A stretch of DNA of 64,000 nucleotides from assembly GCF_003945595.2 (NCBI RefSeq), contig NW_024104510.1, positions 496,001-560,000 on the forward strand, written 5' to 3'. The stretch is from Pipra filicauda (Eukaryota > Chordata > Aves > Passeriformes > Pipridae). The notes below the pieces were generated by a model. It made no database searches. It was not told the DNA's origin and saw only the letters and a list, made by a program, of their open reading frames with translations. Of this stretch, positions 38,501 through 50,940 are shown piece after piece (position 1 is the first letter of the stretch; each line of letters starts with the position of its first letter). A program made the position numbers and the translations under genes.

Positions 38501-41500
38501 TACATGATCACGTGTGTGTGCAATGTGTGTGTCTGTGTGACCAATGCCCTCTAGAGGGAATTTATGGCCCAGCAAGACACTGGTTCTGAAGCCAAGGGTA
38601 CTGGGTACTGCTGGCCACAGCTGCTGAGACCACTCATCACTCATGTTCTCAGCTAAAAACCTTACTGAGAAAGTGGGGGAAAAAAAAGAGTGAAAAATGG
38701 GTTTGGATTTTAAAAAAAAAAAGAAAAAAATCTAGGAGGCGCCATTCCTTGGAGGGTATTTGGCAGAGCTGACTGCACGGTGTACGAGTTTCCTCCCCAA
38801 ACACTATGCTGAATACTGGGGCGAGGGAGGCAGAAAAGATGGATCAGAAGCTAGTCCTCACCTGAGGAGACCTTTGCAATAAAGAGTTGGTTTAAGAGCA
38901 CTGATTGCTGTAAGGTCCTTTCCTACCAGCAGAGCATCTTTAAAGTTGTTGGTCCATCACTCAAGGCTGTGTCTGCATTTGAGGGAACATGTAATAGCTG
39001 GCCGGAGATGAGGAAACACCAAGTAACACTGAAGTGAACTCATTTCCTCTACCAGTGAACCTTTTCAGCCAGGACAGGACAAGCACGCTTGTAGAAAAGA
39101 GATAAATATTTTGGTCTTGCTATCCTTTTGTGTCAATCCAATGTATACCTCTCTCCAGGTATTTCTGAACACTAGTTAAAAAGAGGGAGCCTTTATCTGA
39201 TTTGGCCTTTCTGAAAGCACCCACACAGGGAACTTTCTCTCCAAATGCAACCTTGACCTAACCTTTCTATATATGACTTTGATCTATAGACCCTGACATG
39301 AACACAGCTTTCATCAGGGAGCTGTCATTTTGGAGGAAGGACCCAATGGAATGACTATATTTATATCTCAAACACTTTGTAAAGCTGTTACATACAGTAC
39401 AATCTATTCTTTTCCACTGCATATGTATAAATAGCCTCCTCCTCATCCAGGGGTCAACTGTGCTTGTGTCTCAGTGCTGGCTCCAAACTCAGAAGCTCAG
39501 GCTTGTGCCTATCAACTGCTCTAGGTACACAAGTCTCTGCTGTCACATATGGTTTAAATTCTGACACCACAGATCCACCAAGCAGCTTCCAAGACTCCTT
39601 TCATACCTAAAACGCAGGTGCTTGCCTGAAAATCTGACCTGTAAAACCAAATACGGTGAAGAGATTCCGAGTTGGGCCTGTCACACACAAAAAAAAGCCA
39701 GCTAAGGGGACAATAGGCAGAGCACTGACTGGCTTCTGCTCCTATTTCAGCCAGCAATTTTGTGTCCAAGAGCATATTACAGGATGTGGGAAAGCAGAAT
39801 TCATCCCTGGGCTTCCTACTTTAGGGCCAGGGCTTGATTCCAGGTTTCCAGTGTCTGTGCATATACTTGGCATATTACAGCCTGGGTCCTGCTGCAGCCC
39901 CAGCCCTCCTGGTGCTTCACTGTTTGCTGCTGGTTGGTATCTTCCTTCACAGTCCATCTATGGCTGCCCACACAGGATCCCTTTTATGTAGTGCCCACTT
40001 TACTAGCTCCTGAAGACCAGTATCACCACCAAGGCAGAATCTGTCGTCCTGCAAGCTGAGAGGGATTCAAGAGCCTAATGCACTCAAAAGACCTTTATTA
40101 TACCAGGTAAGACAAAAGGCCTTCTGGCTGGTGAACATCCCACTCACTCCAGCCTTTTGCTGAGACTGAGAAAAGCTGTACCAAGGAGCAGGTCTCTGAT
40201 GCTGAGTTAGAAACGGAGGAACCTCTATGGGCTCCTGAAGCCTTTATCCTCCCTCTAAACCCTGCACAGTATTTATCTGCTCTCCAATGCTTTGGCAGTC
40301 TGGCTTTAAATGCCTTAAGCACTGAAACTCCTTGAGTCTAGACAGACCAACAAGCCAGCAATTAGGAAACTCTTTACCAAAAGCCAGCTCACATATTGCT
40401 TTTGCCTCATTTTTATCATCTTTCTGCTCTTGTTGAAATTGTTTATCCCTTAAGGGGGTTTTTTTATGCTTTCTTTTTTTCTCTCCCAAGAGTGGGACTT
40501 GGTTTGCCAATGACTACTGGACCTTAGCTTAGTATTTGAGAAATGTAATTAAAAAAAAAACAACCAAAAACAAACAAACAAACCACCCCAAGACACCCAT
40601 GAATGTTTTACGGATATCAGTAAAACTTCTAATTCTTAATTTTAGTCATTCTTCAAAAAAAGTGCAAGAAATTATCTTTCCAAATGTCTGGCCAAGTCTA
40701 CTGGCCAGATTTATTTATACATGATCCCAAACTCCTGAAATCATAATAGTTCCAGGAAAAGAGAAAAAAGGAAAAAGAAATGCACTTTATGGGATCTTCA
40801 GTTGGTTAAGTCCACATCTATTTCTGCTTGATATCTAAAGCCAATTTGAGCTTCCTGATCACCATAATTCCCTGGTTATTAGACTTGTTTATGGAATTTC
40901 TAAAAATAGAGAATAACTATATTTTTGTTACATTAGAACATGAGTTTTTCTTAAAGACTGGGATGTTAAGGAAAGAAGCCACTAGGGGAAAAGGCAGGAA
41001 AAAGTTAAGAACATTTCCTTCAGCCAGCTTCTAAAACACACTGTGCATTTCCTCTCTGCATGAGTTGGAGAACAGTTTTGGAAAACCTCTGTTTCTCACA
41101 CACTTTCATCTCATGGCTGGTTTCAGAGACAAGTATTCACAGCTGTGTGAAACAACTGAGAATCTGCTATTTGCAATTATTATGCTTCTCTTGATCTATA
41201 AGATCTATAAGAATCTGGAGTACTTGCACATGGCTCTTTTTGTCCTTTCAGTCCCATTCCTGTCCCCAGCCAGCTGGTTCTGTGTGGGGCTGCCCATGTC
41301 TCCCCCAGAGGACATGCCCCACAGATACAAATCTGACAGGTACCCCAACTCTACCATTCACTCTTGCAGAAGGGTCCTGAAGACTTTGTAGTTAAGCCAA
41401 GGCATCCCTCTCTCTTCAGTGCAGTCACCTATATGGACACTGTTGGCACTTCAGTCTACACTGTTAAAATCCATTGGTACCAAAATTGCTTCCCTTTTCC

Positions 41501-43480
41501 ACTCCTCTATTTGCTGGATGCAGCAAACTACCTGTAATTATGTTTGGTTTAAGTCTAAGCAAAATCAAATACTTCACACATGCTCTCCTACCAAGGTACT
41601 CTGCATTTTGGAACGCACATGGCAGTTTCCCCTCCTGAGGATTTTTGAGAACTTCAAAAACATAATTCAGCTCCTCCATTCCTGAAGCTGGTAAATATTA
41701 GAATATCTTTTTGCAAGATGTGCAAGCTCAGGTTCATGGACTGGTTCAAGGTTATACTTTTCCAAGGCACAGGCGAGAAAAACCCAAAGTCTGAGTGTAG
41801 AGCCTCATTTCTGCTGCCTGTGAGCCATAAGGCACTTACGAACAGCCCCATTTTTCTCCCTGTCTCTCTCGCAGCAGGGCTCAGAGAAAAATATCATCTT
41901 CTCTTTCCTGGCCTTGTCTTTCTCACACCTGTAGACATCACAAATTATACCTTTGGAAATACAAGTTAATCCTAATCCAGAAACATATCCTTTTCCCAAT
42001 GACTGTTCACTTGGGGCTGTTGCTGATGTCCCCCACTGTGTATTATGTACAGGTGGGAGGTTTGGCCATGTCACACGTGTAGAACAGGCCCTTGCCATTG
42101 CACCTAGGCAAGGCAAGGTTTTATACAGAGTTTACAAGAGTATCTGAATTTGGCCTTGAATGAGTGCCAAACACCTGAGACCTGAATTTGAATGGACTAA
42201 CCCCAAGGAAAACTTGTGTGTTAAACTTAACTATGCTTCCCATAAAAAACATGAACTCGGATCCTCCAGCAGGTCAGACCAGGTATCCATATAGTGGTAA
42301 CAGGTGACACTAAGATGAATTACCTTGCTCTTTAAACACACATCTCCCAGTAAGAAACTACTCCACGTTACAGAATTAACAACCCAGCAGTGTGTGAATG
42401 TGGCCACTTACAGACAGAGAGAGTAAAAATCTGTCACTACCACTAGGCACAATTTCCATGCCTCATTTGTCCTGCAGATCTCTTTGCTGTATAACACCAG
42501 CCTTCATGCTCTTCACACTATTCCCATCCACCCACCCAGGAGTCCTGAACACTGTATGACAGAAGCACAGAATTGGACTCAGAGAAACAGCCTTTTTCCA
42601 ACATACAATAGCGGCTTCTTCTCATCTGGGTAATTTATCCTATCTTCCAGCTAAAGGACTTCTAGGATCCTACAAAAGTGCACACATGCAAGAGAATAAA
42701 GGTATCTGTCATGAAATCTGCAGGCACAGCATTTATCAGGTGGGACATGAACAATCACCAGACAACACTAGAGACCTTTATTTGTCTTCCAGAGAAACAC
42801 CTTCCGAGTGCCAGCAGAAGGGCATGTAGGTACCTAAGTTTGCCAGGTCAGTTTTTAGCACAAGCATCTGTCTCCTCCTCCCCTGCTGAGCACGTCTCCC
42901 CCTCCTGGCATGCAGCAGTCTTGGGAGGAAAGTTACTCTGCCCAGGAAGGGCTTGGCACTGCACTAATGTACATTGACAGTGTGTTTTCTTCCCTGGCAC
43001 CCGGCCACGCACAAATCCCCTTTCTGAGTCACTCCCACTGAGAAAACCAACACCGGCATTCTGCTCTGTTGAAGTGGTAAGGCTGACAGAGCAAACATAA
43101 AAGGAGCTGCCTATCAGAAGGGGTTGGGGATGAGCTGATGTCTGGAAGCATCAGAAGCAAGGGGAGGGAATTCCTATAAGTGCAGTGTAACACTGATAAG
43201 GGGGAAAGAGAAAGAGCAGTGAAGGATGCTGGAAAAATACCACTTGGCAGAGCAGATGATGCACACTCCCACCAGTGACCTAAAGTGAAGTCAAGCTTCA
43301 CAGGCTGGACTCTCACTTTCTGCTTTTCCTCCAATTATTTTTATTGCCATAATATTTCTCACGGACCTCAAGGCCAGTTTTGCCCTGCTCTGTACAAACG
43401 TGGCAGATGCCATTTTGGCAAGTACCAGGGTTGAAACAGGGACCAGCAGAGCAATAAAAGCAGGATTCTCTGCAGCTTGA
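35516..43480. other. Noncoding stretch, no gene recognised
   Basis: Holds a degenerate GT stretch at 38512-38541, A-rich tracts at 38681-38730, an A/C-rich tract at 40549-40590 (listed) and a smaller one at 37144-37170. Open frames reach 112 codons but show no family resemblance and overlap one another on both strands (for example 41805-42147). No LINE or SINE recognised with confidence. Confidence 0.6.
40549..40590. repeat. A/C-rich low-complexity tract
   Basis: An A10 run passes into repeated CAAA units and then ACCACCCC. The - strand is G/T-rich. It resembles the tract at 25530 in composition and orientation. Confidence 0.85.
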
Positions 43481-43481
43481 G

Positions 43482-43678
43482 GTGGGAAGCCAGGCCAGCA
43501 GCTGGGAGCTATAACAGACCAATATCCTCTGCAGATTGGGCACAGATGTGGACATGTAACCACAGGCCAGGGTGTTACACAAACATATCATGTGGACAAA
43601 CTGTGCCTCAAATGCTTAGAGCCTAAACAGGCAACAGAGGCAGAAGAAGAACAGGACAAGCAGAAGATTGCAGTCAAG
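43482..43678 (+). CDS. Possible internal coding exon with good donor (hypothetical)
   Basis: An open frame runs from 43481 through the donor-like AAG|GTGAGA at 43678/43679. An acceptor-like CCTCTGCAG ends at 43534; another possible AG ends at 43481. From 43535 the frame reads IGHRCGHVTTGQ, then THVDKL-like TYHVDKLCLKCLEPKQ, then an acidic EAEEEQDKQKIAVK ending exactly in phase 0 at the donor. The C..H and CLKC pairs could bind a metal, but I recognise no known domain. There is no ATG in frame, as expected for an internal exon. The same DNA is also open in two - strand frames (43291-43591), which lowers the weight of the open frame. No partner exon was identified. Confidence 0.2.
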
Positions 43679-44642
43679 GTGAGAAAGGAGTCTCTAGTTT
43701 TCTTGAGAGCGAGACTAGAGCATGGAAGTCAATCTGGATGTCTCCATTATTAGAGAAGAGCCAGTCACAAAACCACACTTCTTCTAACAGTCTTTGCACT
43801 TGTATATGCAGGATCCAGAAGAGCAGAAGAAGCCCAGGTGACATTTTCAAAGTAACTTAGTTCCCCTCAGGCTACTTGGCCAGAGTTATTGAAGTGATCA
43901 GTTACTTTACACTGGAATGAAACAGGTGGAGGGGAGTAAGCCAGAGTCTTGCTTGGCTAAAGGTAACTTGTCTTCTGCCTTGGGAAAAAAAATAAAAACA
44001 GAACAAACATCACCAGGACTCCATTCAAGCACTCCAGTGACTAAGTCCTCTTGGAAACCTTTAGACACAGGTTCTAATACTTGTCTCTGAAGGTAGAAAC
44101 AGGGCAGCACATACAAGTTATAGGTCACTGTGTGAAGACATCTAATTTTGAGCCAGATAGTAATAACAGGAGCATCTGAGGCGTATTTGGGACCATTTAC
44201 AGAATCACCAGCTGGCAATTCCCTCCCAACCTTTCCTCCCAGCACAGGCATAAAAAGCAGATATATAATCGTGTAACTGATTACAGTCACTGCATATTTG
44301 AAAGCAATTCTATGCTACAGAGCTCTACTGCTCTACTGCTAAAAGCTAGTAAAGAGCAGATTTCTGTTTTTAAAGCCCTCTCTGACAGGGCAGTAATTAG
44401 ATGCTACAAACAGGCTCCTTGGCCATGTCTGTGAGCCATTTCAATCAGCCCCTCCTCCAACTTCAATAGGCCCAAAGTTGCTTAGAGCATCCTCAGTAGC
44501 TCTTATTTCTCTAGAGGTACCTTGTTTCCCCCTCATCCTAACTCCAACAACTCCTGACCCTGCTCTTCTTCACATCATTAGTATTTGTACAGTGTTGGAT
44601 GTGTCGGTATTAACACACTGACACTCTTCTAAAAGGATGGAC

Positions 44643-44678
44643 AGAAGCACTGATAGAAGCACTGACAGAAGCATAGCC
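44643..44678. repeat. Short 12-base tandem repeat (3 copies)
   Basis: AGAAGCACTGAT, AGAAGCACTGAC and AGAAGCATAGCC lie head to tail. The first two differ at one base and the third is more diverged. A minor local duplication. Confidence 0.7.
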
Positions 44679-46637
44679 ATGCTCTAGTAGGAAGCAGGAT
44701 GCCTGCAGGATTAAATAAAACTTCGTGGTTTTAGGCAGATGCTCCAGTCCACACAACTCTGAGAAGCAGTAGTCAATGGGATAAGTAAAAATACAAGCCG
44801 ACATTAAATGACTTCAAACACCAGGAATAGCATAGGAGACTAAACCTTTATTACGTGACAGCCACCTTGAAATGGGATGTATGAATAAAACTAAGTGAAA
44901 ATGGAGATTGCACACAAGGCATAAACTCAATAAGCTCAGCATCTCCCAAGTCTCACACTGGGCACTGGTTGATAAAACCACAATAACACTGGCAGCTGTT
45001 CCCAAAGCAGCCAGCCTTATCCTGTCTTCTGCCAGGGTTTCGTGACACCAATATGCAGCACCCACTCACACAGGCCCTCACAGTTTGTTAACCATTGCAC
45101 CTACAGAATTTATTTTGGAAGGGTAATGAAGCAGAAAGAGTCACCACCCACCAAATCAGTATTAACTGAAGTTACTCAGTCTATATAAACAGTGTGAGAG
45201 GAAAGCACACTTCTGATGTATAGAATGAGGCTTCACAGCACTTCAAGTTATAGTAAGAGCCTTCTATACCCAAGCTACAGGAGAATCATCAGTTGTTCCT
45301 AGAAGCAGAGTTGAAGTGCAGAAAGATAAAGTTGGAATTATCTCCAAGTCTTACGGCTGAGGACCCTCACGAGCTCTGCACCGTACGGACATTTCCTTGG
45401 GTTCCACTCCTTCCCACAGAACACGCAGACCAGCTTAGACTACCTTTGCTTTTCCCAAAATATGGCTTCAGACTTCAGAGCTGTACATATGCACACATGC
45501 CTACACCTGTGTGCACACACACACAGACACAGTGCTCGGGACCGGTCAATGCAGGAACACCACCGGAGCCCTGACAGGGCTTCTGCAAAGCCCAGACTAT
45601 GGGCTGGGGCACATGTGTAGCTAAGTCAGCACAGATATGATTTTTTTCATCACCTCAGGATCTAATGCTAAATGCCTCCTTGTGCTCATTTAAAACAAAC
45701 TGAAGAGACAAGCTACACCTCCCAGGAAAAAGCACACACTTGTTTAAGACAGAGCAAACCCCTCCTCTTGCTAACAGCAGTACCAGGTGCTGGAGTGATA
45801 TCACTACCCTTGAACTTACCCTTGTATGAGTCATCTCTCTGATGGTTGAAGCTGACAGGTTGTTTTAAATCACCATCCGTGGATAACATTCAAAGGGAGC
45901 TTTAAAATATTTTCTAATTATTTTTGCTTCCACTCCACCAAACACTGTTAATCAAGAGCTATTTCCAAAACACACTGTATTGTAGCAGTGCTATACTCCA
46001 CAGGACATACACCAATTGGGTTGGACACTTTCCAGCTCCAACTGTCAGATGACCAAGCTGTTCTCATTCTTAGAATAAGGTGATCTTTATGGGCAGGGAA
46101 TTTACATTTTTTCTTTATTTACACAAAAAGCAAAGGGGAATGCTTGGTTGTGGGGAAATCAAGCTGCCTGGCTGGATTTTGCATTTTGATGACCATTCAC
46201 TACCAGTGATATAGGTAAGACTTTTCTTCATTTACTCCTTGTTTCATTGTCCAGGCTGTTATTTTTTTGTGTTGCACAGAAAGACCCAGCCTGTACTCTC
46301 CCCATGTGGGCCTGACAACATGCAACACCCAACCCCTTCCTGTGAGTGCAGTAGGAGGAAACTGGAAGCAATTTTGCATCTCCAAAACCTTGTGATTCAG
46401 CTCTAAGTCTTGCACTGGTTTTTGGACTTGGCTGGCTCTGTGTCATACATGGCAGTTTGTTTGCAAGACTTCACACACTGCTCCTGGTTTTCCTCTACTT
46501 TGCATTCCTAATTTTTTGCATCCAAACCTCAGTGTGGGGGAAAAGGGAATACAACACAGAACAAACCTTAGTGCTTTCAACGGAGTTGTCTGAAAGTACC
46601 CCAGCAAATGCAAAAATCAGAACAGGTTCTAAAGGGG

Positions 46638-46671
46638 AAAAAAACCAAACCAACCAACCAAAAAAAAATTC
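46638..46671. repeat. A/C-rich low-complexity tract
   Basis: A runs flank repeated CCAA units. The - strand is G/T-rich. Same orientation and style as the tracts at 25530, 40549 and 50884. Confidence 0.8.
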
Positions 46672-47387
46672 AAATTTGTCTAAAAAGTGACCCTTTTCTC
46701 TATGGAGGGCTTCCGAGTTTCAAAATCCTTTCCCAATCCTCCTAATTAAAAATTGGTAAAACATGAAGTTATCCATGTACCCAGTGATTTGAAGCTTCAG
46801 CCTAAAAAATGTTGGGAAATTACTGAAAGAAGCATCACCATACATTGAAAGTTAATATTAGAATGGTTATCAATGTGTAGAGACTGTATATAAATAAATA
46901 GATCAAAAGTAGTCATTAAAAAAATTTCAGTAAAAAAGGCCAAAATTCATTTACTCCCAGATGTTCTAAAAATTAATTAGTTTTAAAATAGTTTATTTTC
47001 AAAGCCTTCAAATTGCTTTTATCAAAGTAAAGTCTTTAATTTAATCTTTTTTTCAGAAGCTTTGAAGATTTATATTAAGAATTCCAAAAGCCCTGAGTTT
47101 TCTCTTTAAAAAAAAGAAAAAAAAAAAGTAGTAATGCTTCTCTTAGTTAACTAATTTATCAAGCAGCAGCCCTGAATCTAATGAAAACAGGTTCAAGACA
47201 CTAATTGTGTTCTTCAATCTGGATTTTCCCATAGCTGTTTTCCCTCCACGGCCATGCATATTTTCCTGGTCACCAAGGCAGGTGCAGAGATACCCAGTTC
47301 AAAAAAAAGAAAAAAGTCACATCTTGATTCTGAAGATCCTGAACTGTTCCTATCTGGAGTGTTTGTTCAGTTTTACAACTATTTTTA

Positions 47388-48036
47388 TTGACTTATAGAG
47401 TGTTTTCACACTGGCTCTCCTCCCAGGCGTGTTTAAACAAGCAGCAGTGCACGGTGCCAGAACGCAACAGAAACGTGTTCTATAGACAAGTAAACAAACT
47501 ACCCAATGGCTTCAACTACCCACACCATGAGGGGATTTTGAGCAAGTCACTTCAAATTATGTTTCGGTCTCTGGACACAAAGCAAAGTTGGTTTAGAGTT
47601 CTTTGGCTGTGTTTTCGGTTGTGTGTTTTCTTTATTGCTTTGGTTTTTAAGCCATTGGCTGGGCCCACACTCCCCAGAGATGTGGGCTATTCATTCTGTT
47701 CCAGCTTAAAGACTCAAACTGGACTTGATTTCAGTAAGAACTGTGTGGTGGTATGTCATGCGGTTACAATACAGCCTGAAAACACAGTAAGCCAACTCTA
47801 CCGTGCATGGCTTGTGTGCCCTGTGACTGCAGGTGAGAACAGCCACCAGCACCACCAGTCTAAACAGGCTGGTCTTGACAGGCCTGAATTAAGCACACTG
47901 CTGGCCAGACAGCTGTGCCGCAGCAGAGGAAGTGGGAATTGTGGCCCTGGGGATGTCAGTCGGTCCAGTCCCACCGTAGCCAGGTTAAAAAAAGAAAACT
48001 CAGAAAGGAAAACGGCATCTTTTCCTGAGAGCCAAG
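47388..48036 (+). CDS. Long open frame, first part of a possible two-exon gene (hypothetical)
   Basis: The longest open frame in the window, 216 codons before a donor-like AAG|GTTAGT at 48036/48037; unspliced it stops at the TAG at 48039-48041. Its first potential start is TTG; the first in-frame ATG is at 47559 (codon 58), in weak start context. An acceptor-like site (T-rich tract ending ACTTATAG at 47399) could open an exon at 47400. From the ATG the product would have a hydrophobic, possibly membrane-spanning stretch (WFRVLWLCFRLCVFF, codons 67-81, continuing to about 92). A cysteine-rich middle follows, then a basic/serine-rich end (RLKKENSERK). It resembles no family I know. Splicing to 48101 keeps the frame. 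Confidence 0.27.
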
Positions 48037-48100
48037 GTTAGTGCTCACCATAAATCCATTGGCATTGGCACGGGGTGACATCCCACCTCCTCCCCTGCAG
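48037..48100 (+). other. Possible 64-base intron
   Basis: Begins GTTAGT and ends with a strong pyrimidine tract and CAG (CCTCCTCCCCTGCAG, 48086-48100). Removing it joins codon phase 1 to phase 1, making a Glu codon (G + AG), and skips the in-frame TAG at 48039. At 64 bases it is near the lower limit for vertebrate introns. A clear branch-point sequence was not identified. Confidence 0.27.
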
Positions 48101-48324
48101 AGCTGAGGCCAGCCAGCAGGAAGCAGCCGCCTCCGCAACAGGACCGGGCAGCTGCTCCCACTGCCATGTTTATCCATCCCCAGGACACTCCAGCAGAAAT
48201 TTTCCTGTTGTGTGATGGTGCAGGCAGGGGGGAGGAGAGCGACCTAGACGTGGCTCTAACAGAGATCACAGCCTCGTCAGCAAGAGCTGAAAATACCAGT
48301 GAGCTGGCACTGCTTCAGAGCTAG
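48101..48324 (+). CDS. Second part of possible two-exon gene (hypothetical)
   Basis: Open frame from the acceptor-like CTGCAG to TAG at 48322-48324. It has two bases of a shared codon plus 73 codons. The product starts LRPASRKQPPPQQDRAAAP, is proline/glutamine/alanine-rich, then MFIHPQDTPAEIFLLCDGAG and an acidic ESDLDVALTEIT stretch. An internal ATG lies at 48164. A donor-like A|GTGAGC at 48297/48298 is an alternative exon end. The stretch is G/C- and CpG-richer than its surroundings. No domain recognised, no clear AATAAA nearby. With the first part it would give about 233 residues from the ATG at 47559. It could also be part of a noncoding transcript, or chance. Confidence 0.27.
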
Positions 48325-50883
48325 AGCCTCCCCCCTTTGCCCTTTTCTCCACAAGCACCCTCCCCGAATCATGTATCAGCACAAGGGGCTCCCCCATATC
48401 CATCTATAAACTCTTCCTGAAAGACTAGCACATCTTGACCCGGGACCAGCTATTGACCCCATCACTGGCATTTCTCCTTGTTTTTGTTGATGTTAGAACA
48501 ATCCTTTCAAAGTTTCTTTTCTTACAAATGGATTCTCAGTCTTGAAATGATTCTGTCAGAGTCCACCAGCACCCCAGAGAGCATGGAGTACAGCCAGGCA
48601 CAGGAACACAACTGTGGCTCTCTCGGCAGTATCCTGCAAGCTTCCTCTCCCAGGTCAGTTCCAATAACCCAGCACAAGAGCTGACAGGAGACCGCATCTC
48701 ACTACCTGCCAGCCCAGCTGGTGAACTGGCTCTGCCTTATCATAGCCACGATTCTGAGCTCCCCAAGACTAAAGGTCTTGGCTGCTGCTGAATTTGCTCT
48801 AGAACAGCAATTCCAATCTCAGCTCCATGGTGGAACATGCTGGCAAGGAAGGAGGTGAAGGTACAACAACCTGTACCTAGTTCTCCAGCACAGCTACTGG
48901 CAACACAACAATAGGCTCCTGTGGACACCTCCCTACTGCTTTTGTTAAAATTTTTGCTCAGGTACTGCCTGTATTCCACGTCTGAGAAAACAAGCCTGCC
49001 CCAAACTGGGAGGACTTTCCCCCCTTCATTCTTTTCTCTGTGCTCATGTCTCCATCCTGCTGGAATATTTACTGTTTTGACATCAACTTGCACCAAGAGC
49101 CAGGAGGCATCTGACAGCATTTTGTCAGTGACAGACAGCACAGCCTTCTCATCTGGTCTCTATTTTGTGAAACACAACTCTTTACGTGAAGCAGACCACC
49201 ACACGCTCAGCATTTAGAGCTTAAATACCACATTGGATGGGAAAATTAGGATCTTCTGCTGTGTAAGATTTTGGCACCTCCTCACATTTATGGTTCAGAA
49301 CTGTTGACATGATAAAATAAAATCCCAAAAAATGAGGCTCAAGATGTTTATTATGCTGAGGAAGATAATTGTATGGTGTGGGAAACTTCCAATACAATAA
49401 TTATGACCATTATTTTGAGCCATGGCCATCCTATTCCATATTTGCAGTTTGGTCATGGGTAGATTTTGTTACATGACAGTGCATCCATCAAACCCCAGTG
49501 CCCTGTGCACAGCCCTGACACTGAGGGGACTCATATTAAGTGTACTGGAGTCAAAGCCCTATGGCTTCCAGTGTCACTGGAGCTAACATGATGGAGGAAA
49601 AGGTGATACAGCACTATGAGAGAGCATTTAAGGACCTGGGTAATCATTAAAGGAGGACAGAGATGACTGGAAAATAAGAAATCACTGAAGGACAGCATCT
49701 CAGCAGGCTTTCCCTGCACCCCCTCAAGCACCAAAACAAATTACAATTATTTTAAAAGGCATTACTACTTCTAATAGTCACTTTATGGCCAAACCTAACA
49801 ACATATTTGCCTCTTTCCTAAGGTGTTTGCACTTCATCACTGCACTGACACTTCAAATGAACTGGCTTTTTATTGTGGAGCTATTCTAGGGCACAGTGTT
49901 TTGTTGACTAACAGTTGCTGCATATAGAAGTTTATTACTGTAGGGTTGCTCATAAGTACCTGATTTTTTTTTTTTAAAAGTAAATGGATTATATTTATTA
50001 TGAGAGTTAAAAATATATTAGGGCTTGGAAATTCAAAATAAGTCACACTAAGAGTGGTTTGAATACAAGCTCCGGGTATTTACTTTAGGACCCACAGTTA
50101 TTTCACTGTGGCACTTCTATTCCAGCCAACAAATAGAAGAACAAGGTATTTGGAGCCTAACTAACCTTCTATGTCTCTAAACATAAGCAATGCACTGATA
50201 TGAAATGCCAAATTTGAGATCTTTTGTAAATAGTCCTATTTAAGCCCCCTTCCCTAGTCTACAAACTCTTACCCCATCTGCCTAAAAGTACAAAACTTAC
50301 TCAGGTTTAATGGTGCCACTCACAGTAGCAGAGTTGCACGGTGTTCAAGTTTTGAACCTTGCAAAGACTTTCACTGATGTGTTTCACTTCCACCTGAAAA
50401 TGACCACAGCTGGGCAAATAGCCAAGTTTTCAGCACACTGCAAAGCTGAGAAATCCAGGAAATACCATATGCATTGACTCAAAGCACATTATTAAAAAAA
50501 TATCAATTGTTTAATGGCTTTTAAGGCCAGAAATATCTCTGACTCCTCCTAAAGTTCTCTCTTCAGGTTATTTAACCATATTGAAAGCTTGTTGGATTTT
50601 TTTTGGGGGGGAAGGTGGGGGGAATAGGTAGCAGGAAGGCCAGGTTGTTTGTCCTTCATTCTAAATTTAGACCAACGCATCACTGAACTTCAAAAATGTC
50701 AAGATGTTTTGGCATTTCTGTAATATTTTGTTCTGAAAACACTGAAGCAGAACATTTAGAATTTTTAAAGTAATGGCTCCTTCCAGCAGAAACAATTCGT
50801 AAACAACAACTTGAAAACTTCAGACACAGGGAATGGAAGAGTTGAACAGAGACCTTCCTATTCCCTGGAAGATTGCCCACTCC

Positions 50884-50940
50884 CTATCCCCCCAAAAAAG
50901 CCCCACTAACAAAACAAAAACACCAAACAAAACAAAACCT
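50884..50940. repeat. A/C-rich low-complexity tract
   Basis: C and A runs followed by repeated CAAAA units; the - strand is G/T-rich. Similar in style and orientation to the tracts at 25530, 40549 and 46638. Confidence 0.8.

Larger units (their letters stand above)
43679..47387. other. Noncoding stretch, no gene recognised
   Basis: Contains a 12-base tandem array at 44643-44678 (listed) and a short CA block at 45512-45530. A slightly CpG-richer patch lies at 45350-45570 (about eight CpGs by eye, not a CpG island). The very A/T-rich stretch 46680-47200 includes a TATATAAATAAATA word at about 46888; a TATA box is possible but nothing downstream supports a promoter. An A/C-rich tract lies at 46638-46671 (listed). 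Confidence 0.55.

Noticed and set aside
39360..39420. CTCAAACACTTTGTAAAGC as an old MIR/L2-type tail
   Set aside because: Only one short block matches; no neighbouring block in the right order was found.
46880..46905. TATATAAATAAATA as a core promoter
   Set aside because: It lies in a very A/T-rich stretch where such words are expected, and no transcription start or open frame follows closely.
48040..48260. G/C- and CpG-richer patch as a possible CpG island promoter
   Set aside because: Only a handful of CpGs over about 200 bases, too short and too weak for a CpG island; the enrichment fits the exon hypothesis as well.
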